NCBI RefSeq assembly: GCF_002073975.1 | Contig: NZ_CP020384.1 | Coordinates: 620,001-684,000 of the forward strand | Direction of reading: 5' to 3' | Length of the DNA: 64,000 nt | From: Rhodovulum sp. MB263 | GTDB lineage: Bacteria; Pseudomonadota; Alphaproteobacteria; Rhodobacterales; Rhodobacteraceae | In this document: positions 26,057 to 34,865 of the stretch, one piece after another | Layout: every line of letters begins with the position of its first letter | How positions within the stretch are numbered: the stretch's first letter is position 1 | Translations under genes and position numbers: made by a program | Notes under the pieces: model-generated | Told to the model about the DNA's origin: nothing | Databases searched by the model: none | The model's input: only the letters and a program-made list of their open reading frames with translations

Positions 26057-27090
26057 ACCTGCGGCCTCGCGCGGTAAAGAATGATCGCGAAGAACGGCAC
26101 GCCGACCAGCGCCGTCACGACCCCGATGGGCACGGTCTGCTGTGTCGCGATCATGCGCGAGGCGATGTCGGCGATCACCATGAAGACCGCCCCCACCACC
26201 GCGCAGGCCGGCAGCAGCCGCATATGCAAGGGCCCGACAACATATCGGGCCGCATGCGGCACGACCAGACCGACGAAGCCGATGGCGCCGACCATGCTGA
26301 CAATCGTCGCGGTCAGAAGCGCGGTCACGCCGAACAGCGCCAGTCGGATACGGGCAACCGGCACGCCAAGGGCCGCGGCATCCTCGTCGCCGAAGGTGAA
26401 GGCGTCGAGCGAGCGTGCCATCCAGATGCAGATGGCGAGGCTGACGATGACCACGACCAGCAAAAGCTGGAAATCCGGCCAGCGCACGCCGCCGAAGCTG
26501 CCCAGAAGCCAGAACATCACATCCCGCGCCTGCTGGGCATTGCCGGAGGTCGTGACGATATAGGAGGTCAGCGCATTGAAAAGCTGCGAGGCCGCGACCC
26601 CTGCCAGGATCGTGTGGTTCGGCCCGCTGGTCGCGCCGTTGGACAGAAGCGCCACGAGGGCGAAGGCTGCGAAAGCCCCCGCGAAGGCGCCCAGCGACAG
26701 CGACAGGCTGCCCGCGCCAATGCCCAGGACGATCACGCAGACCGCCCCGGTCGAGGCCCCCGCCGACACGCCCAGCACGAAGGGTTCGGCCAGTGCGTTG
26801 CGCAGCAGCGCCTGCAGGATCGCCCCGCAGATCGCCAGCCCCGCCCCGGACAGGGCCGCCACCAGCGCGCGGCTCAGGCGCAGGTTCCAGACGACACTCT
26901 GCTCGATCGGCGGGATCTCGGCACCGGTCAGGCCGAGCTCGTTGGTGACCGACAGGAAGACCGTCCGCAGGGGGATATTGTAATCGCCAAGCGCGGTTGC
27001 GGCGGCGATGGCGAAGACCAGGGCGATGAGCGACAGGCCGAGAAAGACCGAGAGGCGCGCGGCCCCGTCTTTTGAAACGTCGGTGGACAT
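26053..27090 (-). CDS. FecCD-type ABC permease (system 2)
   Basis: The product is 345 aa from the ATG at 27090, which overlaps the TGA of the binding-protein gene (TGATG); upstream in-frame sequence is shadow. FecCD signatures: LRLSRALVAALSGAGLAICG, QALLRNALAEPFVLGVSAGA, GAIGFVGLVVPHAARYV. Its length and motifs match the permease of system 1, suggesting an old duplication of the whole three-gene unit. Confidence 0.93.
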   Translation of the reverse strand: MSTDVSKDGAARLSVFLGLSLIALVFAIAAATALGDYNIPLRTVFLSVTNELGLTGAEIPPIEQSVVWNLRLSRALVAALSGAGLAICGAILQALLRNALAEPFVLGVSAGASTGAVCVIVLGIGAGSLSLSLGAFAGAFAAFALVALLSNGATSGPNHTILAGVAASQLFNALTSYIVTTSGNAQQARDVMFWLLGSFGGVRWPDFQLLLVVVIVSLAICIWMARSLDAFTFGDEDAAALGVPVARIRLALFGVTALLTATIVSMVGAIGFVGLVVPHAARYVVGPLHMRLLPACAVVGAVFMVIADIASRMIATQQTVPIGVVTALVGVPFFAIILYRARPQV

Positions 27091-28097
27091 CACGGCAGAT
27101 CGAGCGCCTTCAACTGTTCGGCCACCTGCTCGGCCCCGTAAAGGGTCCGGATGCCGGGGTTCATCGCCGCGCCGCTCATGACCACGATCCGGCCGCTTCG
27201 AACGGCCTCCATCCGGCTGACGGTAGGGTCGGATGTCAGGAATTCGATTTTGCTTTCGGCTGTGTCCAGATCCCAGCGATCGCGATCGACCTGGGCCACA
27301 ACGAACACGGTCGGATCCGCCGCGATGATGCCTTCCCAGCCGAGCACGGGCCATTCCGCCTCTGTCCGGATGGCGTTGGACCCGCCGAGGATATCCGCGA
27401 TATAGCCCGAGGGTCCGTTGCCGCCGCCGAGATAGGCATCATCGGCGGGCGACGGGCTGGAGAACCAGAACAGGAAGGTCAGATCCTCGTTCCCGGCGAA
27501 TTCCGCGCGCAGGGCCGCCTCGCGCATCTTGAAATCCTCGATCACGGCCTGTCCGCGTTCAGGCACATCGAAGATCCGGGACAGGTCCCCGATCTCCTTG
27601 TACAGCAGCTCCATGTTCCAGAGTTCGTCGCGCGAGCCGTAGGCATCGCCGACATCGAGCGTCGTCGAACAGGCGCTCGGCGACAGGTAGGTCGGAATGC
27701 CAAGCTCGTCGAAATCCGAGCGGTTGGCGACCTTGCTGTCAGGGCCAAGCAGCGTCGTCAGCATGGCGGCAACGAAATCGGGCTGCTTGGACAGAACGGA
27801 TTCTAGGGTCGGGAATTCGACGGTCAGCACCTCGACCCCGTCATTGGCCTCTGCCAGTTCGGGCAACACGGAATTCGGCCAGAAGGCGGTGGCGGCCATC
27901 CGGTCTTCCAGCCCCAGAAGCAGCATGATCTCTGCGCTGTTCTGGCCCAGAGCCACCGCGTTTTGCGGTGCCTGGCTGAAGGTGACGCTCTGGCCGCAAT
28001 TCTCGATGGTCAGGGGGTAGTCGGTTGCGGCCTGTACCGCCATGCCAGAGCCCGCCAGTACAGCGCTTACAAGCGCAAGGATCGCTTTTCTTGACAT
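27090..28097 (-). CDS. Periplasmic binding protein for Fe-siderophore-type importer (system 2)
   Basis: The product is 335 aa with a signal peptide (MSRKAILALVSAVLAGSGMAVQA) and mature start ATDYPLTIENCGQSVTF, closely matching the system 1 protein. A GGAGG site lies 9-10 nt before the ATG. The cluster A fold is indicated by LGQNSAEIMLLLGLEDR and GWEGIIAADPTVFVV. First gene of a binding protein-permease-ATPase-DMT operon. The 252 bp upstream show no B12 box. Confidence 0.9.
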   Translation of the reverse strand: MSRKAILALVSAVLAGSGMAVQAATDYPLTIENCGQSVTFSQAPQNAVALGQNSAEIMLLLGLEDRMAATAFWPNSVLPELAEANDGVEVLTVEFPTLESVLSKQPDFVAAMLTTLLGPDSKVANRSDFDELGIPTYLSPSACSTTLDVGDAYGSRDELWNMELLYKEIGDLSRIFDVPERGQAVIEDFKMREAALRAEFAGNEDLTFLFWFSSPSPADDAYLGGGNGPSGYIADILGGSNAIRTEAEWPVLGWEGIIAADPTVFVVAQVDRDRWDLDTAESKIEFLTSDPTVSRMEAVRSGRIVVMSGAAMNPGIRTLYGAEQVAEQLKALDLP

Positions 28098-28349
28098 CGG
28101 GGGGGGCCTCCATCAGCGGGCAAACTCGTCAAGAAGCCGGTAAATCCATCCGGGTTGCGATTACAAGAGCGATTTTGTCGGGTTTTCCCGCGCGGGGTAC
28201 TGTCTCTGCCCCTGCCGCCGGGCGCGGACCGTCATGTTTCACTGCGCTTGGTTCAAGGGCTAAGACAGCGAGGTCGGGGCGTGAGTTCAGCGTCGTTGGC
28301 TTGCCTTGGGGGCTTGATGCAGAGGTCCTGCGCTTGTGAGGGGGCGGGG
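28098..28349. other. Intergenic gap upstream of importer system 2
   Basis: About 250 bp between the LysR stop and the binding-protein start. It must contain the promoter of system 2. I see no riboswitch, no clear Fur-type box and no RNA gene. Confidence 0.5.
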
Positions 28350-29219
28350 TTACAAGGCGCTTTTGCCCGACAGCCAGCCCGAGAAGAGGCGCATCCCCGG
28401 GGTTGCAGGTCGGTCCGACGGCCAGGCCAGGTAGTAGCGCCCGGCCGAGAGCGTGACACCGAAGGGCTGTGCCAGCCGGCCCTGCGCGATGTAGCTTTCG
28501 AACATCGTGACCGGCAGCAGCGCCGCGCCGGCCCCCGATGCGGCCAGTTCGGCAAGCGCGACCGAGCTGTCGAACACGGGGCCGGTGATCGGCGGGCAGG
28601 CTGTGCCCGCGGCCTCGAACCAGCCCGGCCATTCCGCACTGCGGTAGCTGCGCAGCAGCGTCATCTGGCCGAGATCTGCCGGATGCAGCAGATGTGCGGC
28701 CATTGCCGGAGCGCAGAGCGGTGTCAGCGGGGCCTCGATCAGCGGGATTGCGTCATGTCCAGTCCAGCCACCGGTGCCGAAGCGGATCGCCATGTCGAGA
28801 CCTTCGCGCAGGATCTCGACGCGATTGTTGTTGGTCGAGATCCGCAGATCGATCTCGGGATGTGCCTGCGCAAAGGCCGCCAGCCGCGGCATCAGCCAGC
28901 CGAGCGCGAAGGTCGTGTTCACGCCGATTTTCAGCACCTCGATATCGCGCCGCCCGCCAATTCTCTCCAGCACCCGCGCCATCGCATCGAACCCGTGTTC
29001 GAGCACCGGGAACAGCAGACGTCCCTCGTCGGTCGGGACCAGCCCCTGCGAGGTGCGCAGGAACAGCACGACGCCGAGCAGATCCTCGAGCCGCGCGATC
29101 TGGTGGCTGACCGCGGCCTGGGTCACGCGCAACTCGATCGCGGCTTTGGTGAAGCTGCCCTGCCGCATCGCGACCTCGAAGACCCGCAGGGCATTGAGCG
29201 GCAGGTCAGGGCGGTCCAT
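28350..29219 (-). CDS. LysR-family regulator, GcvA/AmpR type
   Basis: The product is 289 aa. The N-terminal winged HTH (LPLNALRVFEVAMRQGSFTKAA, VTQAAVSHQIARLEDLLGV) is in the form typical of GcvA/AmpR regulators; the rest is a periplasmic-binding-like effector domain (GVNTTFALGWLMPRLAAFA). It is divergently placed 139 bp from a class A beta-lactamase gene, the classic ampR-bla arrangement, so it probably activates that gene in response to cell-wall fragments. The AmpR role is inferred from position. Confidence 0.9.
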   Translation of the reverse strand: MDRPDLPLNALRVFEVAMRQGSFTKAAIELRVTQAAVSHQIARLEDLLGVVLFLRTSQGLVPTDEGRLLFPVLEHGFDAMARVLERIGGRRDIEVLKIGVNTTFALGWLMPRLAAFAQAHPEIDLRISTNNNRVEILREGLDMAIRFGTGGWTGHDAIPLIEAPLTPLCAPAMAAHLLHPADLGQMTLLRSYRSAEWPGWFEAAGTACPPITGPVFDSSVALAELAASGAGAALLPVTMFESYIAQGRLAQPFGVTLSAGRYYLAWPSDRPATPGMRLFSGWLSGKSAL

Positions 29220-29358
29220 GGCATTACCTGTTCTAATGGCCGGTTATAAGATTTGTCGTTTGAAGCAGAAGTTCAAGCCGAAATATTAGGTTCGTCATGA
29301 CATCACATGATGTCTTTCCCCGAGCGCCTCAGGCGCGAAGCTCAAAAAGGACGATCCC
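29220..29358. promoter_or_regulatory. Divergent LysR / beta-lactamase control region
   Basis: This 139-bp gap between the two divergent starts is AT-rich in its middle (about 29240-29295). It should carry both promoters and a LysR site of the T-N11-A kind; I cannot place the operator with confidence. A good ribosome binding site (AAGGA) precedes the beta-lactamase ATG. Confidence 0.55.
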
Positions 29359-30240
29359 ATGCGCTTTACCGCATCCGTCCTGTCGCGTGTCGCGGCAGGG
29401 CTCACTCTCGGCCTGTCTCTGGCCTCCGCATCCCTTGCGCAAACCTCTCTGGAAACGCTCGCGGATACCGTCGAACGGGTGGAAAGCCGACTTGGCGCCC
29501 GCGTCGGCGTTTCGCTGGTGGATACCGGTTCGGGGCTGTCCTGGACGCATCGTGAGAACGAGCGCTTCCTGATGAACAGCACGATGAAGGTTCCGCTTTG
29601 CGGGGCCGTGCTGGCCCGTCGCGACGCCGGAGAGCTGTCGCTGCAAACCGAACTGCCGGTCCGGAAATCGGACCTTCTGGACTATGCGCCGGTCGCGAAG
29701 AAACGGGCTGGTGGCGAAATGACCATCGCCGAGCTTTGCCTCGCCGCGATCGACATGAGCGACAATACGGCCGCAAACCTGCTGATCGAGCATCTGGGCG
29801 GTCCGCAGGCCGTGACCCGGTTCTTCCGCAGCGCCGGGGACAGGATCAGCCGGCTGGACCGCACCGAACCCGCGCTGAATACCTTCAACGCCGCCGATCT
29901 GCGCGACACCACGACCCCGGCGGCCATGACGGAAACCCTGCGCGGGCTGCTGCTGGGGGATGTCCTGTCCCGGTCTTCGCGCACTCAGCTGGCGGCGTGG
30001 ATGAGCCAGGGCGGGGTGACCGGCAATCTGTTGCGCGCCGAGGCGCCGGAGGGCTGGGTGATCCTCGACAAATCCGGCAGCGGCACCCATACGCGCAACC
30101 TCGTTGCGCTGGTCACACCGGTCGACGCCTCCCCCTGGATCGTCACCATCTTCGTCTCGGATGTCGATGCCGATGCCCAGACACGTAACCGTGCCCTGCA
30201 AGATATCGGCCGCGCCGTGATGGCGGTCATGCGCGATTGA
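29359..30240 (+). CDS. Class A beta-lactamase
   Basis: The product is 293 aa with a signal peptide cleaved near ASLA-Q (about residue 27). Active-site motifs are all present: S74-TMK (Ambler 70-73), S134-DN (130-132), E170 in DRTEPALN (166), and K238-SG (234-236). Cys81 and Cys127 correspond to the Ambler 77-123 disulfide seen in TEM-type enzymes. It should hydrolyse penicillins in the periplasm; it resembles chromosomal carbenicillinase-like enzymes of Rhodobacterales (recollection, not a search). Divergent from the LysR gene. Confidence 0.93.
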   Translation: MRFTASVLSRVAAGLTLGLSLASASLAQTSLETLADTVERVESRLGARVGVSLVDTGSGLSWTHRENERFLMNSTMKVPLCGAVLARRDAGELSLQTELPVRKSDLLDYAPVAKKRAGGEMTIAELCLAAIDMSDNTAANLLIEHLGGPQAVTRFFRSAGDRISRLDRTEPALNTFNAADLRDTTTPAAMTETLRGLLLGDVLSRSSRTQLAAWMSQGGVTGNLLRAEAPEGWVILDKSGSGTHTRNLVALVTPVDASPWIVTIFVSDVDADAQTRNRALQDIGRAVMAVMRD

Positions 30241-30247
30241 AACGCTT

Positions 30248-30278
30248 CTGCCCGGGGCTCTGTCATCGCGCCGGGCAG
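30248..30278 (+). terminator. Hairpin after the beta-lactamase gene
   Basis: CTGCCCGG (30248-30255) pairs with CCGGGCAG (30271-30278), starting 7 bp after the stop codon. There is no T run, so it is only a weak intrinsic terminator candidate. Confidence 0.45.
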
Positions 30279-31244
30279 GATGCCGTCAGCGTCCATGTGG
30301 CGCTATGCGGCCTGTGCCATCGAGAAAGGCCTCTTCCCAAGATCGCCCGTGAGGTGCCGGGCCGCGTCGCGCGTTTTCGGCGCCATCGGCGGTTCTGCCG
30401 CTGATGGCCGCCAACGACCTTCTCCGGGGACCTGCTTTGGCGGGACCGGGGCGGTCGGGCTGTCGTCGTTTCGGCCTGGGACGGCCGCGTCTTGAGGGCA
30501 CAATGGGAGGGATCCATCGCCGCTGGACCTTGCGCCGCGCCTGTCGGGGCGCCGCAGCATGCTTGCGGGCCTGCGATCGGCCGTAGCCCGGGAACGCGAT
30601 GCCATTCGCTTGTCTCCCCGAGCCACTGGCGGTCAGTGCCTCATTGCCCATCGTGAGAGGGGCCGGTGGGGAAGGGGCAAGATGCAGCAAGCCGGCCGCA
30701 TTCCAGCAGTCTGCATTGGCGGCAATTCGCCGAAGCCCCTGGCCCACGGACAAAACGGATCGCCGCAGCCAAGCACAGCGCAGGGCGCTGCCATCATGCG
30801 ACGCGCGCCAGGATGTCTGCTTGCCCGAACGGATCGACTTTGACCCGCGCCTGCGCCGCGAAGCGAGATAACAGGACCGGACTGCGATGACGGGTGGGGG
30901 CTGGTTTGCCTGTGTCTTTCGTCTGACCGCGTGGTGCCACGATGGGACCCCCCGACGGTCAGAGATCTGGCGCAACGACCTTGAAAGGCCTGAAGTCCTC
31001 GATGCGGCAACGACCCTCATGCGCTGTCTTCTCCAGGCCGGGCTTCACGGGGAAGGGGGCCTTCTGATCATGCGCGACTGGGGGCAAGGACCGATCGGGA
31101 AAGACCTCGGCGCCACGTTCTGGGTGGGGGCTGATATTGAACGTGACGCCGAGGGAAGCCAATTGCAGCTACGATTGCAGTGTCTCATCGGAGTTGGGCC
31201 TGCAGGGGGAGGTTTGGCGGTTTTTTTGCGGCCTGTGCTGCGGT
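30279..31244. other. About 1 kb without a recognisable gene
   Basis: Several overlapping open frames exist on both strands (the longest is 244 codons, minus, 30286-31020). None has family motifs, a convincing ribosome binding site or natural composition; they are Arg/Pro/Ala-rich as expected for chance frames in GC-rich DNA. It could be decayed sequence or a spacer between the beta-lactamase locus and the STAS/RsbW pair. Confidence 0.55.
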
Positions 31245-31748
31245 CTAGCCTTCTTCTTTCAACGGCACGGAGAAGGTCAGCCGGTTCTGCTGGCCGTTGC
31301 GGCTGTAGTCGAGGTCGCGTGCGAAGGCGCGGATCAGGAACCAGCCGAACCCTCCTTCCGGGGCGGTCTCGGCCTGAATATCCGCGCCTGTCCTCTCTGC
31401 CTCGGGCAGGCTGCCATCGGGCATCGGGCGACCGTAATCGCGCACATCGACCCGGAGCCAGACCCCATCGCGGACAAGGCGGAGCTCGATCGGGCCGCGG
31501 CGATCCTTGGAATAGGCATGTTCGACGATGTTGTTCAGCACCTCGGCCAGCACGGTCTCGGCCATGCCGAGCGAGCCGTCAAAGGGCATCGACGGGCCGA
31601 AGCGTGCCCGCATTTCCAGCAGGGCGGCCCGTACGCCAAGCGGGGTGGCCTCGACCATGAGCGGAGGCTGGCTTTCGGCGGTCCGACGGGACGAAGCGTT
31701 CCTTGCCGCCCGGGGCGCCTCGCCATGGGGCGCGCGCGACAGGGTCAT
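31245..31748 (-). CDS. RsbW-like ATP-binding switch kinase (second copy)
   Basis: The product is 167 aa. A ~35-residue disordered N terminus is followed by a HATPase_c_2 domain: N box MAETVLAEVLNNIVEHAYS, DVRDYGRPMPDG, and a glycine lid GGFGWFLIRAF. It follows the STAS gene with an ATGA overlap (31745-31748). It forms a second partner-switching pair, distinct from 464-1207 and without a phosphatase gene beside it. Confidence 0.88.
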   Translation of the reverse strand: MTLSRAPHGEAPRAARNASSRRTAESQPPLMVEATPLGVRAALLEMRARFGPSMPFDGSLGMAETVLAEVLNNIVEHAYSKDRRGPIELRLVRDGVWLRVDVRDYGRPMPDGSLPEAERTGADIQAETAPEGGFGWFLIRAFARDLDYSRNGQQNRLTFSVPLKEEG

Positions 31749-32089
31749 GCGATGCCTTGCCTTTCGGGGAAGGCGGTATCCGGGTCGTCATGGATTGTGA
31801 AGACACGGTCCATGCGGGTCAGGCGGAAGACCTTGTCGACATTCGGCGTGAGGTTGCACAGCTCGAGCTTGCCCTCCGGTCCGATCAGTTTCATCACCGA
31901 GACCACGGCCCCAAGGCCGCTGCTGTCCAGGAAATCGACGCGGCCGAGATCCAGGACGACCCGGGCAGGACCATCGGCCGCCTGTTCGCGCACGGCTTCC
32001 TTGAACCGGATGGCGACCGCTGAATCGATCCTCTCCTCGTCGACGACAATGTGAAGAGCGTCGCCGCGCAGTTGGGAGTGCAGTTTCAT
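31745..32089 (-). CDS. STAS-domain anti-sigma factor antagonist (second copy)
   Basis: The product is 114 aa with the phosphoacceptor loop VLDLGRVDFLDSSGLGAVVS (Ser in DSS). An AGGAGA site precedes the ATG. Cotranscribed with the RsbW-like gene downstream. In the family it antagonises the kinase when unphosphorylated; the sigma factor or other effector is not in the window. Confidence 0.9.
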   Translation of the reverse strand: MKLHSQLRGDALHIVVDEERIDSAVAIRFKEAVREQAADGPARVVLDLGRVDFLDSSGLGAVVSVMKLIGPEGKLELCNLTPNVDKVFRLTRMDRVFTIHDDPDTAFPERQGIA

Positions 32090-32442
32090 GCCGTCCTGTC
32101 TCCTGCTGACATGTCGGCGAGGCTAGACGCCATTTCTTACCGTCCGGTAATCGTAGATGGGGAAAATGACCGGAGAATGGCATGGAAGAGGTGGTTCTCT
32201 GCGGTGCCGCCGCCGCGCCCGGCGGTGCGGGAACCGGGAAGGGACGAGATCCCGCTGCCTGGCCCTTGGGGCAGGGGCGGGGCAGGGGCGGGCGCCGGCA
32301 CGGATCGGCCAGAGGGGCCGGGAGCCCAGGCTCGATGCTGCCCGGCTGCGGCGCCATGCCCGGTCGGGCCTTGGCCCTTTCGCAAGAGCGCCCTTTGGGC
32401 TAGAGACAGGCCCGACCCGCGACCCCAGAAGGCTCATCCACG
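32090..32442. other. Divergent intergenic region, STAS gene / pheT
   Basis: About 350 bp with no supported gene. It must hold promoters for the minus-strand STAS/RsbW pair and for pheT. It is GC-rich with G-runs around 32270-32300. No phenylalanine leader peptide or T-box is evident. Confidence 0.5.
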
Positions 32443-34842
32443 ATGAAATTCACCCTGTCCTGGCTGAAGGAGCACCTCGAGACCGAGGCCACGCTCGACG
32501 AGATCCTCTATGCGCTGACCGACCTCGGGCTCGAGGTCGAGGGCGTCGAGAACCCGGCCCGGGCCTTGCAGGAGTTTACCATCGGCAAGGTGCTCAGCGC
32601 CGAGCAGCATCCCGATGCCGACCGGCTGCGCGTCTGTCAGGTCGCGACCGGGCAGGGCGAGAAACAGATCGTCTGCGGCGCCCCTAATGCGCGCGAGGGT
32701 ATCACCGTCGTGATCGCCCATACCGGCATGTACATTCCGGGCCTCGACATCACCATCCAGGTCGGCAAGATCCGCGGCGTCGAGAGCCATGGCATGATGT
32801 GCTCGGAGCGCGAGATGGAGCTGTCGGACGAGCATGACGGCATCATCGAGCTGCCCTCGGGCGAGGTCGGGCAGAGCTTCGTCGACTGGCTGGCGGCGAA
32901 CGATCCGGCCAAGGTCGATCCGGTGATCGAGATCGCGATCACGCCGAACCGTCCCGATGCGCTGGGCATCCATGGCGTTGCACGCGATCTGGCCGCGCGC
33001 GGGATCGGGCGGCTGAAACCGGTCGAGGTCGCGCCGGTTGCGGGCAGCTTCCCCTGTCCGGTTGCCGTGACCATCGCCCCCGAGACCCAGGCGCGCGCCT
33101 GCCCGGTCTTCTATGGCCGTGCAATCCGCGGCGTGACGAACGGACCGTCGCCGAAATGGCTGCAACAGCGGCTGAGGGCGATCGGGCTTCGGCCGATCTC
33201 GGCGCTGGTCGATATCACCAACTACTTCACCTATGACATGAACCGGCCGCTTCATGTCTTCGACATCGCCAGGCTCGCCGGGGGGCTCCGGGTCCATGCC
33301 GCAGAGGGCGGCGAGGAATTCCTCGCGCTCGACGGCAAGACCTATGTCATGGAGCCCGGCATGACCGTGATCTCGGACGAGACCGGTGTCGAGAGCCTGG
33401 GCGGCGTGATGGGCGGCGAGGCGACGGGCTGTACCGAAGAGACTGTCGATGTCTTCCTCGAGGCCGCCTATTTCGACCCGATCCGCACCGCCATGACCGG
33501 CCGCGCGCTGAAGATCAATTCGGATGCGCGTTACCGTTTCGAACGCGGCATCGACCCGGCCTGGACGCCCGAGGGCATCGAGGCCGCGACCCGGATGATT
33601 CTGGATCTCTGCGGCGGCGAGGCCTCCGATGTGGTGGTCGCGGGGGCTGTCCCCGATATGGCGCGGGCCTATCGACTCGATACCGACCGGGTCGAAAGCC
33701 TTGTCGGCATGGAGATCCCGGCCGAGACCCAGCGCGCCACGCTGACGGCCCTTGGCTTCCGGATGGAGGGCGACATGGCGCATGTGCCGTCCTGGCGCCC
33801 CGATGTGCTAGGCGAGGCCGATCTGGTCGAGGAAGTGGCCCGCGTCGCCTCGCTGACCCGGCTCGAGGGCCGGCCGATGGCGCGGCCGCAGCCCGGTGTG
33901 CCGACCGCGATCCTGACGCCCATGCAGCGTCGCTCTTCGGCCGCGCGGCGGACCTGCGCGGCGCTTGGCTATAATGAATGCGTCACCTATTCCTTCGTCG
34001 ACCGGGCCAGTGCAGCCCTGTTCGGCGGCGGCAGCGATGCGATGGCGCTGGACAACCCGATTTCCTCCGAGATGAGCCATATGCGGCCCGACCTGCTGCC
34101 GGGGCTGTTGCAGGCTGCGGCGCGGAACCAGGCGCGCGGCTTCGCCGATCTGGCGCTCTTTGAGGTCGGCCCCGCCTTCCAGGGCGCCGAACCGGGAGAA
34201 CAGCATATCCAGGCGGCGGGGCTTCTGGTCGGCGCCTCGGCGCCGCGCGACCCCTATGGCTCGCGCCGGCCGGTCGATCTCTACGATGCCAAGGCCGATT
34301 GCGAGGCGGTGCTGGCCGCCATCGGTGCCCCCGCCAGGGCGCAGATCCTGCGCGAGGCGCCGGGCTGGTGGCATCCGGGCCGCTCGGGGCGGATCTGCCT
34401 CGGGCCCAAGAAGGTGCTCGCGACCTTCGGCGAGCTGCATCCGAAGGTGCTGGCCGAGATGAATGTGAAGGGCCCAGCGGTCGCCTTCACCGTCTTCGTC
34501 GAGGAACCGCCGATGCCGCGGCGCAAGAGTGCCACGCGGGATGCGCTGACGGTCTCTGACCTGCAGGCGGTCGAACGCGATTTCGCCTTCGTGCTGGATG
34601 CGGGCGTCGAGGCGATCAACGTGGTCAATGCCGCGGCCGGGGCCGACAAGGCGCTGATCGAGGAGGTCCGGGTCTTCGACGAATTCGTCGGCGGTGCGCT
34701 GGGCGAGGGCAAGAAGTCGCTGGCGATCACCGTGCGGCTGCAACCGACCGACAAGACCCTGACCGAGAAGGATATCGAGGCGGTCGGCCAGAAGATCGTG
34801 GCCAAGGTCGAGAAGGCGACGGGCGGCACGCTCCGGCGCTGA
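32443..34842 (+). CDS. pheT: Phenylalanyl-tRNA synthetase beta subunit
   Basis: The product is 799 aa, full length. Domain order: N-terminal tRNA-binding/OB domain (VLSAEQHPDADRLRVCQV, IVCGAPNAREG), B3/B4 editing region (EIAITPNRPDALGIHGVARDL, ITNYFTYDMNRPLHVFD), B5, catalytic-like core, and a C-terminal anticodon-binding domain (AVERDFAFVLD ... LTEKDIEAVGQKIV). With PheS it makes the alpha2-beta2 enzyme. Unusually, pheS lies downstream on the opposite strand. Confidence 0.97.
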   Translation: MKFTLSWLKEHLETEATLDEILYALTDLGLEVEGVENPARALQEFTIGKVLSAEQHPDADRLRVCQVATGQGEKQIVCGAPNAREGITVVIAHTGMYIPGLDITIQVGKIRGVESHGMMCSEREMELSDEHDGIIELPSGEVGQSFVDWLAANDPAKVDPVIEIAITPNRPDALGIHGVARDLAARGIGRLKPVEVAPVAGSFPCPVAVTIAPETQARACPVFYGRAIRGVTNGPSPKWLQQRLRAIGLRPISALVDITNYFTYDMNRPLHVFDIARLAGGLRVHAAEGGEEFLALDGKTYVMEPGMTVISDETGVESLGGVMGGEATGCTEETVDVFLEAAYFDPIRTAMTGRALKINSDARYRFERGIDPAWTPEGIEAATRMILDLCGGEASDVVVAGAVPDMARAYRLDTDRVESLVGMEIPAETQRATLTALGFRMEGDMAHVPSWRPDVLGEADLVEEVARVASLTRLEGRPMARPQPGVPTAILTPMQRRSSAARRTCAALGYNECVTYSFVDRASAALFGGGSDAMALDNPISSEMSHMRPDLLPGLLQAAARNQARGFADLALFEVGPAFQGAEPGEQHIQAAGLLVGASAPRDPYGSRRPVDLYDAKADCEAVLAAIGAPARAQILREAPGWWHPGRSGRICLGPKKVLATFGELHPKVLAEMNVKGPAVAFTVFVEEPPMPRRKSATRDALTVSDLQAVERDFAFVLDAGVEAINVVNAAAGADKALIEEVRVFDEFVGGALGEGKKSLAITVRLQPTDKTLTEKDIEAVGQKIVAKVEKATGGTLRR

Positions 34843-34865
34843 ACCGCGCAAGGGAGGACGAGGCG

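Noticed and set aside
30286-31020. 244-codon minus-strand frame after the beta-lactamase
   Set aside because: No motifs, no ribosome binding site, Arg/Pro-rich composition like a chance frame.
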